A stretch of DNA of 16,136 nt, from positions 1-16,136 of the forward strand of contig JASFME010000024.1 of assembly GCA_050117725.1 (NCBI GenBank), in the 5' to 3' direction. Shown piece by piece: positions 15,753-16,136 of this stretch. A model generated the notes under the pieces. It was not told the DNA's origin, did not search any database, and was given only the letters and a program-made list of their open reading frames with translations. This DNA comes from JASFJH01 sp050117725. Lineage in GTDB: Bacteria > Pseudomonadota > Gammaproteobacteria > AKS1. Numbering within the stretch: position 1 is the stretch's first letter; each line of letters starts with the position of its first letter. A program made the position numbers and the translations under genes.

Positions 15753-16136
15753 TTGATCATCAAACGCTACATAATCCGTGAAATCCTCTTGACGCTGTTG
15801 GCCGTGACCGGCGTATTGCTACTGATTTTCTTCAGCATGCGTTTTGTCAGTATTCTCGGCGATGTTGCTGCCGGCACGCTGCCGGCGGATCTCGTCCTGA
15901 CCCTGTTGGGCCTGCAGATACTGAACAAGTTGTCATTGATCATTCCAATCGGCCTGTTTTTTGCCGTGTTGCTGGGTTTTGGCCGGATGTACCGCGACCA
16001 TGAGATGGTAGCCTTGGCGGCCTGCGGTGTCGGACAGACCGGTCTGGCATGGGCGGTCATGCGCATCGCGCTGCTGGTAGCCGTCGTCGTGGCATTGTGT
16101 GCGATCTACCTGTCACCGTGGGCTGCGAGGACGGCT
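15753..16136 (+). CDS. lptF: LPS export ABC transporter permease LptF, N-terminal part
   Basis: LptF is one of the two inner-membrane permeases of the LptB2FG transporter that extracts lipopolysaccharide from the inner membrane and pushes it along the Lpt bridge. The first 128 codons are in the window and the frame is open at the right edge. The sequence IIKRYIIREILLTLL, then FFSMRFVSILGDVAAGTLP, and IPIGLFFAVLLGFGRMYRDHEM, follows E. coli LptF closely, with three transmembrane helices and the conserved coupling-helix region (GRMYRDHEMVALAACG, about 88-103). No ATG is available near the N-terminus; the start is TTG at 15753, giving M-I-I-K-R, with GGAG upstream. lptG is expected next, outside the window. 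Confidence 0.92.
   Translation, partial: MIIKRYIIREILLTLLAVTGVLLLIFFSMRFVSILGDVAAGTLPADLVLTLLGLQILNKLSLIIPIGLFFAVLLGFGRMYRDHEMVALAACGVGQTGLAWAVMRIALLVAVVVALCAIYLSPWAARTA

Noticed and set aside
15753..15763. TTGATCATCAA resembling an FNR box at the lptF start
   Set aside because: The half sites are separated by one base, not four, and it is the coding start of lptF.

Overview
This window looks like a chromosomal segment of a free-living gammaproteobacterium. The evidence is the pepA-holC-valS order with lptF divergent from pepA, a cbb3 oxidase locus with its copper ATPase, an FNR/Anr-type box, and an RpfF/RpfC pair most like those of xanthomonads. Genus cannot be assigned from the sequence. 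Sampled coding lines run from about 73% GC (3181-3240, ccoI) and 58% (11401-11460, valS) down to 42-47% in the sensor kinase (8221-8280, 8881-8940).

Layout. (1) 1-2151, minus strand: a YIP1-like membrane protein, ccoN (catalytic subunit of cbb3 cytochrome c oxidase) and the first eight codons of ccoO. (2) 2152-2478: a regulatory region with a perfect TTGAT-N4-ATCAA box and a 15-bp palindrome, between the oxidase operon and the divergent maturation genes. (3) 2479-5197, plus strand: ccoI (Cu-transporting P1B ATPase) and ccoS, which equip the oxidase with copper and cofactors. A long inverted repeat overlaps the end of ccoS. (4) 5321-6190, minus strand: a LacX-type aldose 1-epimerase-like protein, divergent from (5) rpfF (6409-7287, plus), a crotonase-fold synthase of the diffusible signal factor (DSF) family. 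(6) 7284-9851, minus strand: rpfC-like hybrid sensor kinase, convergent with rpfF; the two stop codons share the tetramer CTAG. (7) 10027-10233, plus strand: a 68-residue DUF2970 membrane protein. (8) 10243-15558, minus strand: pepA, holC, a small conserved-position hypothetical gene and valS. (9) 15753 to the end, plus strand: the start of lptF (LPS export permease), with a TTG start.

The most interesting part is the rpfF/rpfC module. It should make and sense a cis-2-unsaturated fatty acid signal. It sits between housekeeping blocks, without an adjacent rpfG (HD-GYP regulator), and its RpfC carries an additional degenerate receiver-like domain not present in the Xanthomonas protein as I recall it. 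The oxidase and maturation region is conventional in gene content but has an informative shared control region. I saw no tRNA, rRNA, CRISPR array, insertion sequence or prophage gene.
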